Shown here piece by piece: positions 7,371 to 15,821 of a DNA stretch of 32,780 nucleotides. The translations under genes and the position numbers were made by a program. The notes beneath the pieces are model-generated. The model was not told where the DNA came from. It was given only the letters and a program-made list of their open reading frames with translations, and did no database searches. The stretch spans positions 1 through 32,780 of the forward strand of contig JAITFY010000169.1 of NCBI GenBank assembly GCA_031281025.1. Reading direction: 5' to 3'. The stretch's first letter is position 1. The number at the start of each line of letters is the position of its first letter. Origin of the DNA: Treponema sp. Lineage in GTDB: Bacteria > Spirochaetota > Spirochaetia > Treponematales > Breznakiellaceae.

Positions 7371-9100
7371 CTAGAAGTTTTTATATCAGAATCCTTCCTG
7401 CGTATTTCCATCCGTTTAATTTTTCCGCTTATTGTTTTGGGCAGTTCCGGTACAAATTCAATTATTCGCGGATATTTGTATGGAGCCGTTACGCGCTTTA
7501 CATGGTTTTGCAGTTCGCGTATTAATTCGTCTGATGGTTGAAACCCGCGCGCCAAAACAACTGTGGCTTTTACAATCTGGCCCCGCATTGGGTCTTCTGC
7601 GGCGGTAACTGCGCACTCAAGCACCGACGGATGTTCCATCAGGGCGCTTTCTACTTCGAATGGGCCGATACGGTAACCTGAGCACTTTATCACATCATCG
7701 TTGCGGCCTACAAACCACAGGTAACCGTCGTCGTCCCGCCATGCCATGTCGCCTGTACGATACGTTCCGCCGCTCCAGCTTTTTGCGGTAACGTCCTCGT
7801 CTCTCCAGTAGCCGCGAAAAAGCCCCGGGAAATTGGAATCTCCGATTCCTGAATCTCCGATTCCTGAATCTCCAATTCTTGAAGTTTCGTACATGTTTTT
7901 TCCCGCTTTTGTGATGCTCATGTTGCCGACAATCCCCTCGTCACAATGCCGGCCTTCTTCGTCCAACAATTTAAGATCAAAAAGCGGTGCGGGTTTTCCC
8001 ATAGAGCCGGGTTTTACTGCCAGCCACTTAAATACAGCAGCCATAACCGAAGTTTCACTTTGCCCAAAGCCCTCGCAGATTTCAAGACGGGTGAGCTCTT
8101 TAAACTTTTTGTAAACTTCCGGGCTTAAAGGTTCTCCTGCTACAGATGTACGGTTGATAAAACTAAAGTCATAGGCACAAAGGTCTTCTTTAATTAAATA
8201 GCGAAATACCGTTGCGGGAACACACAAAGTAACCGGACGCAGTCTTTGAATTGCATCTAACATTCCTTTTGGCACAAATTTTTCGGTGTCATAAACACCA
8301 ATTGCAGCCCCGCAAATCCACTGGCCGTAAATTTTCCCCCATGCAAATTTTGCCCAGCCGGAATCTGTCTGTGTAAGGTGAACGCCATTATCTTCCACGC
8401 AGTGCCAGTATTTTGCAGTAACAATGTGGCCTAACGGCAGTGAATGATTGTGAATAACCATCTTTGGCATTCCGGTAGTGCCGGAAGAAAAGTAAATAAG
8501 CATGGGGTCTTTTGTAGCCGTCTGGATTCTGTCAAGAACATCGCTGGCTTTTTCGATTTCTGCACGCATATCCAGGTATCCCACAGGAATATTGCTGCCT
8601 ACAACTGCGATTTTTTCCAGCTTTTTGCAATTTGGAAGCGCCACAGCGATATTTTCCAGTAGTTCATTGTCATCAACTGTAATAAGGAGTTTTACATCGG
8701 CTATATTGCAGCGATATTCCAAATCTTTAGACGTTAGCTGATAAGTACCGGGAATGCAAATTGCGCCTATTTTGGAAAGAGCGCACATTAACACCCAAAC
8801 CTCCAAACGCTGCTTTAAAATTAATTTTACAACATCGCCTTTTTTTATACCTAACGAAATAAACGCATTGGCTGCCTTATCAGAAAGACATTTAATCTGT
8901 GCAAAGGAATAACTTTTCATTACTTCGGTATCATCAGTCCAAAGAAGAGCAAGTTTTTGGGGCTGCAATTTAGCCCATTCATCTACGACATCGTAGGCAA
9001 AATTAAAATTATCCGGCACATTACAACTGTAATTGTTGTAAAAATCTTCGTAAGAGTCGAATTCTATCTGCGGGCAATAACGTGAAAGTATCTCGTTCAT
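7367..9100 (-). CDS. AMP-forming acyl-CoA synthetase (medium-chain/ACSM-like)
   Basis: This 577-residue member of the adenylate-forming superfamily activates a carboxylic acid to acyl-AMP and then to acyl-CoA. It shows the P-loop-like YFSSGTTGMPKMVIH, the A5 motif GFGQSE, the A7-A8 region YRTGDMAWRDDDGYLWFVGRNDDVIKCSGYR (cited only for TGD and GRxDD) and the C-terminal catalytic lysine in PKTISGKIKR. The length is normal except for an in-frame insertion of three GIGDS-type repeats just before GLFRGYWRDED. The ATG follows AAGG at good spacing. It lies 10 bases downstream of an XRE-cupin regulator gene, a pairing I recall from other anaerobes; the regulator may sense the acid or acyl-CoA. The substrate cannot be told from sequence. 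Confidence 0.87.
   Translation of the reverse strand: MNEILSRYCPQIEFDSYEDFYNNYSCNVPDNFNFAYDVVDEWAKLQPQKLALLWTDDTEVMKSYSFAQIKCLSDKAANAFISLGIKKGDVVKLILKQRLEVWVLMCALSKIGAICIPGTYQLTSKDLEYRCNIADVKLLITVDDNELLENIAVALPNCKKLEKIAVVGSNIPVGYLDMRAEIEKASDVLDRIQTATKDPMLIYFSSGTTGMPKMVIHNHSLPLGHIVTAKYWHCVEDNGVHLTQTDSGWAKFAWGKIYGQWICGAAIGVYDTEKFVPKGMLDAIQRLRPVTLCVPATVFRYLIKEDLCAYDFSFINRTSVAGEPLSPEVYKKFKELTRLEICEGFGQSETSVMAAVFKWLAVKPGSMGKPAPLFDLKLLDEEGRHCDEGIVGNMSITKAGKNMYETSRIGDSGIGDSGIGDSNFPGLFRGYWRDEDVTAKSWSGGTYRTGDMAWRDDDGYLWFVGRNDDVIKCSGYRIGPFEVESALMEHPSVLECAVTAAEDPMRGQIVKATVVLARGFQPSDELIRELQNHVKRVTAPYKYPRIIEFVPELPKTISGKIKRMEIRRKDSDIKTSS
7836..7880 (-). repeat. Three tandem 15-base repeats inside the acyl-CoA synthetase gene
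   Basis: The + strand unit GAATCTCCGATTCCT occurs exactly at 7836-7850 and 7851-7865, with a third copy at 7866-7880 carrying two changes. On the coding strand this gives a five-residue period (IGDSG). The unit is partly self-complementary (GAATC/GATTC). Such GGAATCGGA-type minirepeats are known as dispersed elements; here they stay in frame. Confidence 0.85.
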
Positions 9101-9110
9101 ATAAACCTTT

Positions 9111-9659
9111 TTATTCCTGAATTATTGTTATAAATTTGGCTGTTCCGTTAACAGCACATTGACCATGAGGCAAACGTGCATCAAAATAAATTGAATCTCC
9201 GGCAGAAAGAATGTGTTCAACTTTTCCAACAGTTATTTTTATTCTACCTTCAATCACATAATTAAATTCCTGTCCCGAATGAGAAACAGCATCAGCCTGC
9301 GGCCGGGAAGAATCAAGAGATACAAGTAACGGCTCCATAGTTCTGCGTTTAAAATTATATGCAAGGCTGGAAAAATCATAACCTGGATAACGTTCAATTT
9401 GAACACCCTTACCGCTGCGGCATACTGCCGCGCTGTCCATTCTTGCTTCTTCTCCTGTAAGAAGGACAGTAACATCAGTCCCAAAGCGGTTGGCAATTGT
9501 ATACAAAACACTGATAGGAATGTCCTGTTCTCCGCTTTCGTATTTATTGTATGTTTCAAAAGGGATATTGGTATCCTTTGCCATATCAAAAACACTTATT
9601 CCAAGAATCTCCCTAAATTCTTTTATACGTTCAGGAACAAAAGTTACTTTTTCATTCAT
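9111..9659 (-). CDS. XRE family transcriptional regulator with cupin sensor domain
   Basis: This 182-residue protein has an N-terminal XRE-type helix-turn-helix (about 10-65; LGISVFDMAKDTNIPFETYNKY followed by IPISVLYTIANRFG). A C-terminal cupin_2 barrel (about 110-180) has GQEFNYVIEGRIKITVG and HILSAGDSIYFDARLPHG. Such proteins bind DNA and sense a small metabolite through the cupin. One canonical cupin metal histidine is replaced (EFNYVIEG), but H in PHGQC is kept. The ATG has AGGAGG about 10 bases upstream. The gene sits directly before the acyl-CoA synthetase, so it probably regulates that gene. The ligand is unknown. Confidence 0.88.
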   Translation of the reverse strand: MNEKVTFVPERIKEFREILGISVFDMAKDTNIPFETYNKYESGEQDIPISVLYTIANRFGTDVTVLLTGEEARMDSAAVCRSGKGVQIERYPGYDFSSLAYNFKRRTMEPLLVSLDSSRPQADAVSHSGQEFNYVIEGRIKITVGKVEHILSAGDSIYFDARLPHGQCAVNGTAKFITIIQE

Positions 9660-9695
9660 AAAAAATACTCCCTCCTATTTTTCTTTATTATTTTA

Positions 9696-11591
9696 TCAGC
9701 CAGCGTCTTCTATCAGGTTTTTCATTATATATTCGCGGCGTTCCGGGGTGTTTTTACCCATGTAAAAATTAAGGACTTGCGGAACTTGTTTTAGGGTGTT
9801 AACCGATACGGGAACAAGACGGATATCGTCTCCTATGAATTGTCCAAACTCTTTGGGGCTGATTTCGCCAAGTCCTTTAAAACGGGTAATCTCGCTGTTT
9901 GAGCCAAGTGAGGCAAAAGCCTGGTCGCGTTCTTTTTCTGTATAACAATACCGGGTTTCTTTTTTGGTACGAACGCGAAACAGCGGTGTTTCCAAAATGA
10001 AGACATGCCCTTTAGTTACCAGCTCTTCAAAATAAGAAAGAAAAAAAGTTAAAAGAAGGTTTCGGATGTGAAAACCATCAAAGTCTGCGTCAGTTGCAAT
10101 TACAATTTTTGCATAACGAAGCCCTTCGATATCATTATCGATACCAAGCGCCATCATCATATTAAAGAGTTCTTCGTTTTTATAAATGGCCGTGCGTTTT
10201 TTGCCGTATACGTTTTCTACTTTTCCACGCAGGGCGTAAATTGCCTGCGTATACACATCACGGCTGGATACAATTGAACCTGCGGCAGAGTCGCCTTCTG
10301 TAATAAAAATTGTAGATTCTTCTCCGTCTTTGCCGTCTTCCAGGTGGTACTTGCAGTCTTTAAGCTTAGGGATTTTTAGGGCGATTTTTTTTGCCGCCTC
10401 GCGCGCTTCTTTTTTGACGGCATTTAGCTCTGTTCGCAATGATTCGTTTGCAATTATTTTGTGTTCCAGTTTTTTGCCTGCTTCCGGATTTTTATGCAGC
10501 CAGTCTTCTACGGCATTTCGCACTTCCTGTACAACCCATGTACGAATGTCGGAATTACCCAGCTTGTTTTTTGTCTGGCTTTCAAAAATGGGATTTTTTA
10601 GCTTTATGGCAACTGCGCCTATCGTACCTTCGCGGACATCTTCGCTGCGATAATCCTTCTTAAAAAAAGTCTGAATACCTTTTAAAAACCCTTCCTTAAA
10701 GGCAGAAAGATGAGTTCCGCCGTCGGAAGTATACTGGCCATTTACAAACGAAAAGTATTCTTCGCCGTAATTGTTTGTATGTGTAAAAGCAATTTCCAGC
10801 TGACCGTTAGACGAATGAGTTCCCCGGTAAAACCCTAGTGGATACAGGCCGTCGTCTCCTGTTTCTTCCTGCAGCAGATCGTATAACCCCCGTGTCGACA
10901 TGAATTTACTGCCGTTAAACGACAGGGTAAGCCCGGCATTAAGATACGCATAATTTTTCATGCGTTTTTCGATAAACTCAGGATTAAAAATATAATCCTT
11001 AAAAATTTCCGGATCCGGAATAAACTCTACAAGGGTTCCGTTTTTAATTTTTTCTTTAAGTTTACCTTTACGGCTGCTTTTTAATACTCCCCTCTCAAAA
11101 ACTGCTTCGGCAAATTCACCGTCACGTATTGCAACAACCCTAAAATGAATGGAAAGAGCGTTTACTGCCTTTGTACCCACACCATTAAGCCCAACCGAAA
11201 ATTGAAACACATCGTCGTTGTATTTTGCGCCTGTGTTGATAACGGAAACACATTCAACCAATTTACCAAGCGGAATACCCCGCCCAAAATCGCGTACTTT
11301 AACCAGCGCTTTTCCCGGCTTTTCGATATCTTTAACTACTATCTCGATAAGTTTTCCATTACCCATGATAAACTCATCAACGCCGTTATCAATCACCTCT
11401 TTTAACAGAATGTAAATTCCGTCATCGGGATTGGAACCATCACCAAGACGGCCAATGTACATTCCTGTCCTTAACCTGATATGTTCAAGCGAAGAAAGCG
11501 TCTTTATTTTTGATTCATCATAAACTTGAGTTTTACCTGTCTGTTTTGCCTTGGCAGCAGGTTTTTTAGTGTTTGTTTTTTTAACCGGCAT
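9696..11591 (-). CDS. parE: DNA topoisomerase IV subunit B (ParE/GyrB family)
   Basis: This 631-residue type IIA topoisomerase ATPase subunit is homologous to ParE and GyrB. The GHKL ATPase domain has EVIDNGVDEF (Mg/ATP Asn), VRDFGRGIP and GLNGVGTKAVNALS. The transducer domain has a lysine-bearing loop (QTKNKLGN). The TOPRIM domain has ITEGDSAAG and the metal triad DADFDGFHIRNL. The C terminus has KGLGEISPKEFGQF. PDDGIYILLKEVIDN is the type I associate with Bacteroidetes-style ParE more than classical GyrB. The partner ParC would be expected nearby but none of the window's genes encodes it. The basic Lys/Ala-rich N terminus (2-25) is a likely flexible tail. It follows the coiled-coil gene by 17 bases. 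Confidence 0.88.
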   Translation of the reverse strand: MPVKKTNTKKPAAKAKQTGKTQVYDESKIKTLSSLEHIRLRTGMYIGRLGDGSNPDDGIYILLKEVIDNGVDEFIMGNGKLIEIVVKDIEKPGKALVKVRDFGRGIPLGKLVECVSVINTGAKYNDDVFQFSVGLNGVGTKAVNALSIHFRVVAIRDGEFAEAVFERGVLKSSRKGKLKEKIKNGTLVEFIPDPEIFKDYIFNPEFIEKRMKNYAYLNAGLTLSFNGSKFMSTRGLYDLLQEETGDDGLYPLGFYRGTHSSNGQLEIAFTHTNNYGEEYFSFVNGQYTSDGGTHLSAFKEGFLKGIQTFFKKDYRSEDVREGTIGAVAIKLKNPIFESQTKNKLGNSDIRTWVVQEVRNAVEDWLHKNPEAGKKLEHKIIANESLRTELNAVKKEAREAAKKIALKIPKLKDCKYHLEDGKDGEESTIFITEGDSAAGSIVSSRDVYTQAIYALRGKVENVYGKKRTAIYKNEELFNMMMALGIDNDIEGLRYAKIVIATDADFDGFHIRNLLLTFFLSYFEELVTKGHVFILETPLFRVRTKKETRYCYTEKERDQAFASLGSNSEITRFKGLGEISPKEFGQFIGDDIRLVPVSVNTLKQVPQVLNFYMGKNTPERREYIMKNLIEDAG

Positions 11592-11608
11592 TTAACTTTA
11601 ACCCCAAA

Positions 11609-12733
11609 TCAAAGCTGTTTTTCAAGTTCCTTAATATATTCTTCACAATCGCTGGTACTTTCTTCAAGATCTTTTATGGCAGATTCAAGTTCGTCGATGC
11701 GTTTTTTCTTGTCTTCTATCGATTTTTGATATTTTTCGATTTTTGATTTTTCTTCGTCGATTGCAAGAGATGCCCGAAGCTTAGAAATAGCTTTTTCGTT
11801 ATCTGCAAGAGCCTGAGTTAATCTTACAGCTCTGCCGATAACTTCTCCATCTTCTACAGTTACGATTGTATCGATAAAGTATCTGCGTTCTGGATTGATT
11901 TGTTCATCCATTATTCCCGATGCCTGCGCTCCGAAATTTTTGTACAAGACGCCAAGGGCTTCCTTTACATGGATGATATGATTTTTTACAGATTGAATTT
12001 GTTTTTGAGGATTACCATCTAATCCAAAGGATGCAGAAATAATACGTTTTTCGTCTTTTAATACAGCAATCTCATCCTGAGTGGTTTGTGAAAAACTTCG
12101 CAGAACATCAAGTTCTGCATGTATCATTGCAACATCGTCATCTGAACTGACCAAATCCCGGTTGCCAAAACGTTCTCCGACATTATGGTACAGCTGTTCC
12201 TGGTTTTCCTGAGCTTTTGAAAGGAAGGATTTTAAAACCAGCCCCTGAGCGCTTTTACCAATCCACGTAAAGACATTCCCGCCTTCTTTTTTATCAAGTT
12301 CTCCAATGCGGGTTTCCAGCGATTCCAGTTTAGCTTTTAAAGCATCAGCCTGTTCTTTAAAGAGCGAAGTAAAGTCGCTGTACTTGCTGTTATTTAAAAG
12401 GGCTTTTCCAAGTCTCCGGTAAACACCGTTCATTTCCCTTGCACGGTCTCTTTCTTCATGTTCTTTGGAATTGATTGCATCTTCCAGTTCTTTGAAGCGG
12501 CGGTTTTTTTCCTCGATTTTTCCAATTGTAGCATTTGATTCAGTAATGTCCAAAAGAAACGCTTTGTATTGATTTATATCCTCAAAATCGGCTTTTGCCT
12601 TGTATTCACCCCCTATTTCATTAGTGCGGGAATACAGCTTTTCGCCAAAATTTTCCAGTAATGTATCCAAAGAAACCCGTGTTTCCTGGCTGTTTTTCAG
12701 GAGGTCGTCAATCCTCTTTTTTCGATCATCCAT
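11609..12733 (-). CDS. Coiled-coil protein of unknown function
   Basis: This 374-residue protein is highly charged and mostly helical. It has heptad-like stretches at about 60-105, 130-155 and 310-374, the last ending in DLEESTSDCEEYIKELEKQL. A short less helical region (about 155-185, GGNVFTWIGKSAQGLVLKSFLSKA) contains a hydrophobic patch but no clear membrane helix, and there is no signal peptide. I do not recognise a named family; it resembles conserved treponemal hypotheticals only in character. It precedes parE by 17 bases and likely shares its transcript. The ATG at 12733 lies 8 bases from a strong -10 box and has no usable Shine-Dalgarno sequence, so the mRNA may be near-leaderless. 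Confidence 0.75.
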   Translation of the reverse strand: MDDRKKRIDDLLKNSQETRVSLDTLLENFGEKLYSRTNEIGGEYKAKADFEDINQYKAFLLDITESNATIGKIEEKNRRFKELEDAINSKEHEERDRAREMNGVYRRLGKALLNNSKYSDFTSLFKEQADALKAKLESLETRIGELDKKEGGNVFTWIGKSAQGLVLKSFLSKAQENQEQLYHNVGERFGNRDLVSSDDDVAMIHAELDVLRSFSQTTQDEIAVLKDEKRIISASFGLDGNPQKQIQSVKNHIIHVKEALGVLYKNFGAQASGIMDEQINPERRYFIDTIVTVEDGEVIGRAVRLTQALADNEKAISKLRASLAIDEEKSKIEKYQKSIEDKKKRIDELESAIKDLEESTSDCEEYIKELEKQL

Positions 12734-12741
12734 ACCCTATA

Positions 12742-12770
12742 ATTATACGATATTATCTAATTGTTGACAA
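12742..12770 (-). promoter_or_regulatory. Sigma-70-type promoter for the coiled-coil/parE unit
   Basis: The - strand reads TTGTCA (12770-12765), a 17-base spacer and TATAAT (12747-12742). The ATG is only 8 bases after the -10 box. A short palindrome ATTGT-TG-ACAAT (12760-12771) covers the -35 box and could be an operator. It lies in the gap after kduD, so this is where the housekeeping transcript begins. Confidence 0.72.
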
Positions 12771-12781
12771 TGGATTAACCC

Positions 12782-13549
12782 TTACCTTGCCAGCCAGCCG
12801 CCGTCTACTGCAATAGTGTAACCATTGATGTAATCCGATGCAGAAGAAGCAAGAAACACTGCCGTACCTGCAAGATCAGATGGACTTCCCCAGCGGGCTG
12901 CGGGAATACGGTTTAGGATTTCCTTGCTTCGCTGTTCATCGGCTCGTAAAGGAGCTGTATTATCCGTTGCCATGTAACCTGGCGCAATGGCGTTGGTATT
13001 AATGCCGTGTTTTGCCCATTCATTTGCCATGAGCATAGTAATACCCTTTACGCCGCTTTTTGAAGCTGTGTATGACGGCACACGGATACCTCCCTGAAAC
13101 GAAAGCATCGATGCAATGTTGATGATCTTGCCGCCGGTTTCCTGTTTGATAAATTGACGAGCAGCTGCCTGACACATAAAAAACACCGTTTTTAAATTGA
13201 TGTTCATAACATCGTCCCACTCGGCTTCTGTAAAATCGACAGAATCGTTTCGCTTTATGATACCGGCATTATTCACTACAATATCGACATGACCAAAATC
13301 GCTTGCCGCCTGTGCAAATAGTTTTTCTATTGGTTCTATGGTAAGCAGATTGGCGGAAAAATACGAAAAACGCCTTCCGGTTTTTTCTACGATCTCTTTG
13401 GTTTCCTGTGCATCGGGTAAATAATCTACTCCAAAGATATCCGCACCTGCCTGGGCAAGCGCTTCTGATATACCCTGCCCAAGACCCCGTCCGCAGCCTG
13501 TAACTACGGCTGTTTTTCCGTTTAGTTTAAATGAATCAAGAATGCTCAT
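12782..13549 (-). CDS. kduD: 2-deoxy-D-gluconate 3-dehydrogenase / DKII reductase KduD
   Basis: This 255-residue short-chain dehydrogenase reduces 3-deoxy-D-glycero-2,5-hexodiulosonate (DKII) to 2-keto-3-deoxygluconate (KDG) with NAD(P)H. It shows the nucleotide motif TGCGRGLGQG (18-27), NNAG, the catalytic Ser in NIASMLSF and YTASKSG (Y-x3-K). The ending YINGYTIAVDGGWLAR is typical of KduD. The start has AGGAGT upstream. It is 9 bases after kduI and is the last gene of the seven-gene import and catabolism cluster. It completes the branch that handles unsaturated galacturonate released by GH105 and the lyase. KDG kinase and aldolase are not in the window. Confidence 0.92.
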   Translation of the reverse strand: MSILDSFKLNGKTAVVTGCGRGLGQGISEALAQAGADIFGVDYLPDAQETKEIVEKTGRRFSYFSANLLTIEPIEKLFAQAASDFGHVDIVVNNAGIIKRNDSVDFTEAEWDDVMNINLKTVFFMCQAAARQFIKQETGGKIINIASMLSFQGGIRVPSYTASKSGVKGITMLMANEWAKHGINTNAIAPGYMATDNTAPLRADEQRSKEILNRIPAARWGSPSDLAGTAVFLASSASDYINGYTIAVDGGWLAR

Positions 13550-13558
13550 AATGTACTC

Positions 13559-14392
13559 CTATTTTAAATCTGTTGTTTTGACAGTATCCATGTCATCAAA
13601 AGTTTGATTTTCGCCAGCCATTGCCCAAATAAATGTATAAGCTGCCGTCCCTACGCCGGAATGTATCGACCATGAAGGTGAGATTACCGCCTGTTCATTT
13701 TGCATAACGATGTGGCGTGTTTCATCGGGTTTACCGTGCAGATGAAAAACAACCGAGTCGGGTGCAAAGTCAAAGTAAAAGTAAACTTCCATACGTCTTT
13801 CATGAGTATGGCAGGGCATGGTGTTCCACACAGAGCCCGGCTCCAGGATGGTCATTCCCATTACAAGCTGGCAGCTCTGGCAAACAGCAGGGTGTACATA
13901 CTGATAAATTGTACGCACATTCACTGTAGCGGCTTCTCCGAGCTTACGAGGATTGGCTTTTTCGATTGGGATAAAGACAACCGGGTAAGCAGTATGCGCA
14001 GGAGAACTTGCCATGTAAAACTTTGCAGGGTCGTTAGCGTCTCCGTTAAAAACAACATCCTTTACGCCTTTTCCAATATATAATCCATCGCCTTTTTTCA
14101 TTTTATATTCCGTTCCATCGGCGTTAACACTGCCGGTTCCCGAAATACAGATTATTCCCAATTCGCGCCTGTCCAGAAATACTTCACTTCCAAAATCTTT
14201 GCCGCCTTCCAGTTTTAAGCTCTTGTTTTTTGGATAAGCGCCGCCAAAAACTACCCTATCTGAATGGGTGTAACCAAGGCTGATTTCATTTTCGATAAAA
14301 ACATTTTCAAAAAGAAAATGTTCCCGCATGGTTTTAGTGTCGTATCCTTTCATGTCGTCAGGATGCTCAGCATAGCGAATTTCCAGTTTCAT
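13559..14392 (-). CDS. kduI: 5-keto-4-deoxyuronate isomerase KduI
   Basis: This 277-residue cupin-fold isomerase converts 5-keto-4-deoxyuronate (DKI), formed spontaneously from unsaturated galacturonate, to DKII. The zinc-site motif HTHERRMEVYFYFD (about 197-210) and the second site in SWSIHSGVGTAAYTFIWAM are intact. The N-terminal MKLEIRYAEHPDDMKGYDT is very typical of the family and so fixes the ATG, which has AAGGAG upstream. The length equals that of characterised KduI. It lies 10 bases after uxaE and 9 before kduD. Confidence 0.95.
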   Translation of the reverse strand: MKLEIRYAEHPDDMKGYDTKTMREHFLFENVFIENEISLGYTHSDRVVFGGAYPKNKSLKLEGGKDFGSEVFLDRRELGIICISGTGSVNADGTEYKMKKGDGLYIGKGVKDVVFNGDANDPAKFYMASSPAHTAYPVVFIPIEKANPRKLGEAATVNVRTIYQYVHPAVCQSCQLVMGMTILEPGSVWNTMPCHTHERRMEVYFYFDFAPDSVVFHLHGKPDETRHIVMQNEQAVISPSWSIHSGVGTAAYTFIWAMAGENQTFDDMDTVKTTDLK

Positions 14393-14402
14393 GGTTTGCT
14401 CC

Positions 14403-15809
14403 TTAAATATGTAATAATTCTAAATGTTTGCCTATGTGTTTTACGAGCGCTTTACGGAATTCGTCTTCGTATTGCCGCCACAGTTTATAAAGACGATCTT
14501 TGTAAATAAAAGAATTGTCTTTTTTGCTGCTTAGAATAATACCATAAGTGATATGGATTAGCTGGCGGACTTCGTTGTTTTCGAATAGATTAGGCAACTC
14601 TTCGTCTTTTAAACCGGTAATATCCGGAACTTTTGACAGGTCTGTTGTTACCTGATAGTATTTTTTTGCATCATCAAAAACGCTTAAAGCAAATTTGTGA
14701 ATTTCGCGGTACAGGGAAGGATCGGTGATTGCGACAACACGCATTGCTTCCAGCCAATTTGTTCCTGCTGTTTTTACATGGAAGTTACCTTTTGTTTCGC
14801 GGCTAATAATGGGGAATACGCTGAATTTGTCAGAGCCGGAATGGATACTTAGTTTATATCCAAAATGCCGTGCAATTTCTGCGTGTATTTTAATTTCTTT
14901 TTCGAATTGCGCGATATCTCCAATATAATCAATTCCTTTTTGAAACTCACCGCAAAAACGCGGCGCTATTGTTGCGAATTTAACCTTGGCTTCCAAAAGC
15001 TCGCGGGCAACAAAATAATGCTGCAATGGAGTCGTTACCGAAATTGTTTCATCTATAGAAACTTCAAAATCAGCATCATACTTTTTTTCAAAAAAATTAA
15101 AATAAATATCTTTGGCAAAACCAATAGCCTGCTCGTATACGGCAATACATTCTTTAAGTTCATCCTGAGAAAAAACAATTGGATAATCACCAACGGTTAT
15201 TTTTTCATCAAGGTATCTTGTTTTATAATGATCAGGAATAGTACTATCCAAAACAGCATTGTTTTTTATATGTTCTGAACAGTCCAGAGTTATCATGGTA
15301 AACCCAAGTGAAAGAGCATACTCAACATCTTCTGCGGTTTTAAGATGATCGCCGTCGGCGCCAAAGCCTTTTTTGAATCCTTCGCGGAAAACGGCAAAAG
15401 AGGCAGCATCCAAAACATCTTTGTATGTACGATTTGTAAGAGTCAGCTCGCGGATGGACTGTTGGGCAAACATGGGAAAAACATCATGGTTTTGGAAAAG
15501 ATCAATATGTCCGGGTGTGGCTATTCCAAGCCTGTCTCCCAGCCCAAAACTTACAGGTTTACCTAAACCGCGAACCGGCGATGTAAAAGGAAAAAGTTTA
15601 CGCATAACGCACGCATTTTCGTGTGTTAAGGCAGCCTTGAATTTACCATCGCCAAGCGAAACAGCGTTAAAGCCAAGAGATGTTACATCCGCTCCATTTT
15701 TTGCATCAATTACAATAAAAGTTTCATCATTTTCGCTTGCCATAAAAACAACAAATGAATTAATTTCGTTTATAGATTTTTCAAATACATTAAAACCAGG
15801 GTATAACAT
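14403..15809 (-). CDS. uxaE: Tagaturonate epimerase UxaE
   Basis: This 468-residue protein matches the UxaE family of D-tagaturonate 3-epimerases, which interconvert D-tagaturonate and D-fructuronate. They let a cell route galacturonate into the fructuronate-mannonate branch instead of altronate. Recognisable blocks are FGLGDRLGIATPGHI (about 87-101), GADGDHLKT, TLDCSEHI and KLSIHSGSDKFSVFP, holding candidate metal ligands Asp, His and Glu. No signal peptide is present; it is cytoplasmic. The ATG has GGAG upstream. It sits between GH105 and kduI, so the operon treats saturated galacturonate as well as the unsaturated sugar. UxaC, UxuB and UxuA are needed but not in the window. Confidence 0.88.
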   Translation of the reverse strand: MLYPGFNVFEKSINEINSFVVFMASENDETFIVIDAKNGADVTSLGFNAVSLGDGKFKAALTHENACVMRKLFPFTSPVRGLGKPVSFGLGDRLGIATPGHIDLFQNHDVFPMFAQQSIRELTLTNRTYKDVLDAASFAVFREGFKKGFGADGDHLKTAEDVEYALSLGFTMITLDCSEHIKNNAVLDSTIPDHYKTRYLDEKITVGDYPIVFSQDELKECIAVYEQAIGFAKDIYFNFFEKKYDADFEVSIDETISVTTPLQHYFVARELLEAKVKFATIAPRFCGEFQKGIDYIGDIAQFEKEIKIHAEIARHFGYKLSIHSGSDKFSVFPIISRETKGNFHVKTAGTNWLEAMRVVAITDPSLYREIHKFALSVFDDAKKYYQVTTDLSKVPDITGLKDEELPNLFENNEVRQLIHITYGIILSSKKDNSFIYKDRLYKLWRQYEDEFRKALVKHIGKHLELLHI

Positions 15810-15821
15810 TTTTTCTCCAAA

